NCBI GenBank assembly: GCA_041441465.1
Contig: JASDSY010000039.1
Span: forward strand, 58,115-122,114
Reading direction: 5' to 3'
Length of the DNA stretch: 64,000 bases
Source: JASDSY01 sp041441465
GTDB lineage: Bacteria; Muiribacteriota; UBA9980
Within the stretch, counting starts at the first letter, position 1. The number at the start of each line of letters is the position of its first letter. Position numbers and translations under genes: made by a program. The notes below the pieces were generated by a model, which made no database searches, was not told the DNA's origin, and was given only the letters and a program-made list of their open reading frames with translations. Of this stretch, positions 60,554 to 64,000 are shown piece by piece.

Positions 60554-60838
60554 TTATTTCAGTGATATCGTTCTTTCAGTATGGCTGCCGTGAGATTTAA
60601 AAGTGCGGGTTAACGCAAATTCTCCGAGCTTGTGGCCTACCATATCTTCAGTTATAAATACCGGTATATGTTTTTTGCCGTTGTAAACGGTTATTGTATG
60701 CTGGACCATTTCAGGAATGATCGTTGACGATCTTGACCAGGTTTTTATAACCTTTTTCTTGTTTTCCTGATTCATAAGACGAATTTTCTTTAAAAGATCG
60801 TCTTTTACATAAGGCCCTTTTTTAAGTGATCTTGACAT
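60554..60838 (-). CDS. rpsS: 30S ribosomal protein uS19
   Basis: 94-aa head protein: 'MSRSLKKGPYVKDDLLKKI', 'WSRSSTIIPEMVQHTITVYN' and 'EDMVGHKLGEFALTRTFKSH'. AAAGGGAGG upstream of ATG 60838. It starts a transcript of its own, judging by the promoter in the 129-base gap before it. Confidence 0.98.
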   Translation of the reverse strand: MSRSLKKGPYVKDDLLKKIRLMNQENKKKVIKTWSRSSTIIPEMVQHTITVYNGKKHIPVFITEDMVGHKLGEFALTRTFKSHGSHTERTISLK

Positions 60839-60884
60839 TATAGCCTCCCTTTGAATAAAAATGTATAATACTATTAAGCATATG

Positions 60885-60913
60885 ATTATAACACAGCTTT
60901 AAATATTTTTCAA
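60885..60913 (-). promoter_or_regulatory. Internal promoter between rplB and rpsS
   Basis: On the minus strand TTGAAA (60913-60908), 17 bases, TATAAT (60890-60885), a near-consensus promoter about 45 bases before rpsS. Confidence 0.6.
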
Positions 60914-60967
60914 TAGTTTTTTTGAAATAAATACATATTTTTTTGAAATATTTTTATACTTCAAAAA

Positions 60968-61804
60968 CTACATCTTTTTATCTCTTCTGCTGATTATATA
61001 TTTGCTTGTCTGGTTTTTACGTTTTCTTGTCTTGTAACCTTTTGCAGGTGTACCCCATGGTGACATAGGTGAAGGTCTGCCGACCGGGCATCTGCCTTCG
61101 CCGCCGCCGTGCGGGTGATCGCAAGGGTTCATAACCGAGCCGCGAACGTGAGGTTTAATACCCATATGTCTTGAACGGCCTGCTTTACCGATTGAAATAT
61201 TTTCATTTTCGAGGTTTGATACCTGTCCGATTTGAGCGCGGCATTCAAGGAGTATTTTTCTCATTTCGCCCGAAGGTAAACGCAATATCGCATATTTGCC
61301 TTCTTTAGCCATCAAGCGTACTGCAGTACCTGCAGCTCTGGCGATCTGAGCGCCTTTTCCAGGTCTCATTTCGACGTTGTAAATAACTGCGCCTTCAGGA
61401 ATTTCTGAGAGGGGAAGAGTATTGCCGGCGCTGATTTCAACTTCGTGGCCTGACATTATAACTTTTCCGACTTTCATATCGCTTGAAGCGATTATGTATC
61501 TTTTTTCGCCGTCGGCATAATGAACGAGTGCGATGCGGGCAGTTCTGTTAGGATCGTATTCGATCGCTACGACTTTGCCTGGTACGCCGTCTTTTCTTGG
61601 TGTAAAGTCAATGATTCTATACATTCTTTTGTGGCCGCCGCCCTGGAAACGTGCGGTAACACGTCCCTGATTATTACGGCCGCCGTGTTTTTTCAATTTT
61701 TCAATTAACGATTCTTCCGGAGTAGTTTTAGTGATATCCGAAAAATCGGCAATTGTCATATATCTTCTTGCTGGTGTTATTGGATTAAATGATTTTAAAG
61801 CCAT
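60968..61804 (-). CDS. rplB: 50S ribosomal protein uL2
   Basis: 278 aa; contacts the peptidyl-transferase region. 'SFNPITPARRYMTIADFSD', 'GRNNQGRVTARFQGGGHKR', 'VRGSVMNPCDHPHGGGEGR' containing the conserved functional His. The usual 'AMNPVDHPHGGGEG' is here V-M-N-P-C. 25 bases after rplW. Confidence 0.98.
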   Translation of the reverse strand: MALKSFNPITPARRYMTIADFSDITKTTPEESLIEKLKKHGGRNNQGRVTARFQGGGHKRMYRIIDFTPRKDGVPGKVVAIEYDPNRTARIALVHYADGEKRYIIASSDMKVGKVIMSGHEVEISAGNTLPLSEIPEGAVIYNVEMRPGKGAQIARAAGTAVRLMAKEGKYAILRLPSGEMRKILLECRAQIGQVSNLENENISIGKAGRSRHMGIKPHVRGSVMNPCDHPHGGGEGRCPVGRPSPMSPWGTPAKGYKTRKRKNQTSKYIISRRDKKM

Positions 61805-61829
61805 TATATGTCGTCCTCCTTACCTTCTC

Positions 61830-62120
61830 TTACATGCCTTCAAAGAAAGCTATTTTTTCGCCCTGTTTCAAAGTTACTACGGCTTTTTTCCATTCAGAAG
61901 TGTAGCCGACGTTAGCGCCAACCCTTTTAATTTTAGGCATGCAACGCATCGTATTAACTTTTTCAACTTTCACTTTGAAAAGTTCTTCAACAGCTTTTCT
62001 GATTTCTATTTTATTAGCGTCTTTAATTACTCTGAAAGAGTATTTATTGTATTGTCTGGCAATGATGCTTTTTTCTGAAAGCACCGGGTAAAGTATTATG
62101 TCTTGTGCTGTTCTTTCCAT
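61830..62120 (-). CDS. rplW: 50S ribosomal protein uL23
   Basis: 96 aa at the tunnel exit, docking site for trigger factor and SRP. 'ILYPVLSEKSIIARQYNKYS' and 'KVEKVNTMRCMPKIKRVG'. One base separates it from rplD. Confidence 0.97.
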   Translation of the reverse strand: MERTAQDIILYPVLSEKSIIARQYNKYSFRVIKDANKIEIRKAVEELFKVKVEKVNTMRCMPKIKRVGANVGYTSEWKKAVVTLKQGEKIAFFEGM

Positions 62121-62121
62121 C

Positions 62122-62748
62122 TTACTTTAACACCTCCTGAACTTTTAAAACGGCGTCTTTAGTCATAACAAGCTTTTCAGCCCATACGATAGGATAAACT
62201 GAAAGCGAGTTTGAAGGAAGAACATTAACCTTTGGAATGTTCCTCATTGAACGGTAAACTTTCTCGTCTGATTCAACTGTTACAACAAGATTTTTCCTGT
62301 CGTTAAGTTTTAAGTTATTGAGAACTTTTGCCATTTCTTTTGTCTTAAATTCTTTAGGATTGATCGCGTCGACTACAACGAGATTGCCTTCGCGGACTTT
62401 ATCTGACAATACTGAACGCATAGCAAGTCTTTTAACTTTTTTGTTAATTGTGTAGTAATATGAGCGAACTTCAGGGCCGAATGTAACGCCGCCATGTCTC
62501 CAGAGCGGTGAACGGGTTGACGCATGTCTTGCGCGACCTGTTCCTTTCTGGCGCCAAGGTTTTTTACCGCTACCTGAAACTTCTGCGCGGTCTTTAGCTT
62601 TAGCCGTACCCTGTCTTTTATTTGACTGTTCCTGAATAACACAGTCAGTTATTGCGGTTTTGTTGAGCTCTACGCCGAAAACTGTTTCAGCCAATTCAAC
62701 TTTACCGATTACTTTTCCGTCTATGTTTAATACATCTACTGTTGGCAT
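62122..62748 (-). CDS. rplD: 50S ribosomal protein uL4
   Basis: 208 aa; its long loop ('KKPWRQKGTGRARHASTRSP') lines the tunnel constriction. Also 'WRHGGVTFGPEVRSYYYTIN'. In E. coli it represses the S10 operon; no leader structure was evaluated here. 60 bases after rplC. Confidence 0.98.
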   Translation of the reverse strand: MPTVDVLNIDGKVIGKVELAETVFGVELNKTAITDCVIQEQSNKRQGTAKAKDRAEVSGSGKKPWRQKGTGRARHASTRSPLWRHGGVTFGPEVRSYYYTINKKVKRLAMRSVLSDKVREGNLVVVDAINPKEFKTKEMAKVLNNLKLNDRKNLVVTVESDEKVYRSMRNIPKVNVLPSNSLSVYPIVWAEKLVMTKDAVLKVQEVLK

Positions 62749-62808
62749 TTTAAACTAATCTCCCTTCGATTTCGTTAAGCTAACCCGTTAAGTTTTAAGG
62801 CTTACGGA

Positions 62809-63489
62809 TTACGCAAGTATTGCGCGTTTGCAAACTATAAGGCCGCCGTTTACGCCAGGCACTGCGCCGCGAACAAGAAGAAGATTCTTATCTACGTCAA
62901 CTTTAACAACCTTTAAGTTTTGAACTGTCCTATTAACATTGCCCATATGTCCTGGCATGTGTTTGTTCTTGTGTACGTTTGAAGGATCTGAAGACGCGCC
63001 TATTGAACCAGGAGCTCTGTGATGCATTGAACCGTGCGTTGTGTGACCGCCTTTATAATGCCATCTTTTTACGCCGCCTGCAAAACCGCGGCCTTTTGAT
63101 ACACCTGTAACGTCTACGCGTGTATCTGCTTCAAATACGTCCGCGACTTTTAATTCCTGACCGATCTGATATTTTTCAACTTCCATGCCTCTGAACTCAA
63201 CCATGTGTTTCAAAGGATCGATGTTGGCTTTTTTAAAGTGGCCTGCCATCGGTCTATTTGGAGCAACAAGTTTTCTGACGATCTTGCCGCTAACTTTACG
63301 GCGTTCGTATCTTGATTTTGTTTTTTCAAAACCCAGCTGAATTGCATCATATCCGTCTTTAGCAACGGTTTTTTTCTGTGATACATAGCATGGGCCCATG
63401 CTTAATACTGTTACAGGAACAGCATTGCCGCTTTCATCAAATATTGTGGTCATACCAATTTTTCTTCCCAAAAGTCCTATGCTTTTCAT
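62809..63489 (-). CDS. rplC: 50S ribosomal protein uL3
   Basis: 226 aa; assembly initiator with an arm to the peptidyl-transferase centre. 'GLLGRKIGMTTIFDESGNAV', 'VDVTGVSKGRGFAGGVKRWH' and 'GHMGNVNRTVQNLKVV'. 22 bases after rpsJ. Confidence 0.98.
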   Translation of the reverse strand: MKSIGLLGRKIGMTTIFDESGNAVPVTVLSMGPCYVSQKKTVAKDGYDAIQLGFEKTKSRYERRKVSGKIVRKLVAPNRPMAGHFKKANIDPLKHMVEFRGMEVEKYQIGQELKVADVFEADTRVDVTGVSKGRGFAGGVKRWHYKGGHTTHGSMHHRAPGSIGASSDPSNVHKNKHMPGHMGNVNRTVQNLKVVKVDVDKNLLLVRGAVPGVNGGLIVCKRAILA

Positions 63490-63511
63490 CTTAACTAAGC
63501 ACCCCCTGCAA

Positions 63512-63826
63512 TTAAAGTTTTACTTCGATATTTACGCCTGAAGGCAAATCAATTTTCTGCAATGATTCAACCGTATCTGGCGACGGATCGTGAATGTCTA
63601 TCAATCTTTTGTGTGTTCTCATTTCGAACTGTTCACGTGAATCTTTATTAATGTGCGGTGAACGGAGAACGCAAAATTTGTTTATTTCTGTCGGCAACGG
63701 GATAGGACCCGATACTTTAGCGCCGGTTTTTTTAACTGTATTTACTATTTTCTGAACTGACTGATCTAATATCTTGTGATCGTAAGTTTTCAACAAAATT
63801 CTGATTTTGTTAGCATTTGTAGCCAT
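63512..63826 (-). CDS. rpsJ: 30S ribosomal protein uS10 (NusE)
   Basis: 104-aa head protein that also joins NusB/NusG in antitermination and transcription-translation coupling. 'KIRILLKTYDHKILDQSVQK', 'GAKVSGPIPLPTEINKFCVL' and 'HKRLIDIHDPSPDTVESLQK'. First ribosomal gene of the cluster, 119 bases after tuf. Confidence 0.98.
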   Translation of the reverse strand: MATNANKIRILLKTYDHKILDQSVQKIVNTVKKTGAKVSGPIPLPTEINKFCVLRSPHINKDSREQFEMRTHKRLIDIHDPSPDTVESLQKIDLPSGVNIEVKL

Positions 63827-63901
63827 TAATTACCCCCCTTAAGCACTTCCTTAAACTTTAAAAAACCTTTAGTCACCAAGCAATTTTACTTAGAGGCCCG
63901 G

Positions 63902-63920
63902 GCGGGAAGAAATTTCCCGC
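63902..63920. other. Stable hairpin in the tuf-rpsJ spacer
   Basis: GCGGGAA and TTCCCGC pair exactly around a 5-base loop. No T run follows on either strand, so it may be an RNA processing site, pause site or part of an S10 leader rather than a terminator. Confidence 0.4.
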
Positions 63921-63945
63921 ACCGGATTTATAAGTCTGCTATCAA

Positions 63946-64000
63946 TTATTCAATAACGTCTGAAACGATACCTGCGCCAACTGTTCTTCCGCCTTCACGG
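63946..64000 (-). CDS. tuf: Elongation factor Tu, C-terminal end (partial)
   Basis: The last 17 codons and stop of EF-Tu: 'REGGRTVGAGIVSDVIE', matching the universal 'REGGRTVGAG' ending. The rest lies beyond the window. Position ahead of rpsJ is the standard str-S10 order. Confidence 0.95.
   Translation of the reverse strand, partial: REGGRTVGAGIVSDVIE

Noticed and set aside
63902..63920. Terminator between tuf and rpsJ
   Set aside because: The stem is strong but no T run follows on the minus strand.
1..64000. CRISPR array, tRNA, rRNA, insertion sequence or prophage
   Set aside because: No regularly spaced repeats, no tRNA-like T-loop/anticodon arrangement, no transposase or phage gene was noticed in the reading; a covariance-model scan was not possible.

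Overview
The window comes from an AT-rich bacterial chromosome. The genes for lipid A acyltransferase, heptosyltransferases and the heptose phosphatase point to a Gram-negative envelope with heptose-containing LPS. The many TPR and HEAT-repeat proteins, the zinc-binding (C+) versions of S4, S14, L24 and L36, and the single ECF-type ATPase after rplQ fit a deep-branching, probably uncultivated lineage (Wallbacteria/Riflebacteria-like is a weak guess). No tRNA, rRNA, CRISPR array, insertion sequence or prophage was seen.

Layout. 1-7.3 kb (+): a TPR secretin-like periplasmic protein, then LPS assembly (LpxL-like acyltransferase, GT2, WaaF, GmhB, a second GT9). 7.4-14.6 kb (-): a signalling operon holding a coiled-coil phasin-like protein, a double-zinc-ribbon/NHL protein, acylphosphatase, a degenerate receiver ORF, a PAS/GAF histidine kinase, a GAF/HD-GYP gene broken by a 17-bp tandem duplication, and a CheY-like receiver. 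14.6-19.8 kb (-): lysS, a TPR protein, an NlpD-like LysM/M23 lipoprotein and a large HEAT protein. 19.8-27.3 kb (-): the most interesting segment, a bacterial microcompartment (BMC) locus for deoxyribose/pentose phosphates. 27.5-33.8 kb: a CARDB-like protein, a pseudopilin, TPR and HEAT proteins, apt, and recJ with a C-terminal TPR. 34-40.4 kb: manA, ssb, a PhnP-like hydrolase, a wHTH/zinc-ribbon membrane protein, an ATPase-like/TPR giant and a lipoprotein. 41.4-44.8 kb (+): larE-larB-larC for the nickel-pincer cofactor, with larC split by a -1 frameshift at an A10 run. 45-45.8 kb: rubredoxin and a secreted Cys/Lys-rich protein. 46-64 kb (-): an ECF ATPase, then the complete S10-spc-alpha ribosomal supercluster from tuf (partial) through rplQ.

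The BMC locus has two hexamer (BMC-H) and two pentamer (BMC-P) shell genes, an RpiB isomerase with a EutQ-like tail, and a three-part DeoC: an encapsulation-type helix, a flavoprotein domain and the aldolase. Downstream, in a separate transcription unit, are an aldehyde:ferredoxin oxidoreductase (AOR) family protein and DeoB. Enzymatically this reads as deoxyribose-1-P to deoxyribose-5-P (DeoB), then acetaldehyde plus glyceraldehyde-3-P (DeoC). The window has no acyl-CoA aldehyde dehydrogenase, PduL or alcohol dehydrogenase; the AOR is the only candidate aldehyde sink. Its first ~175 residues resemble DeoC but lack the Schiff-base lysine, so it looks like a pseudo-aldolase fused to a tungsto/molybdo-enzyme. 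This resembles the SPU (sugar-phosphate-utilising) BMC class, and the fusion is the best candidate here for something undescribed.

A second theme is frame disruption at short repeats: the 17-bp duplication in the HD-GYP gene, an A9 run between receiver-like ORF and kinase, and the A10 run in larC. The larC case is probably functional frameshifting. The other two could be phase variation, decay or assembly error.
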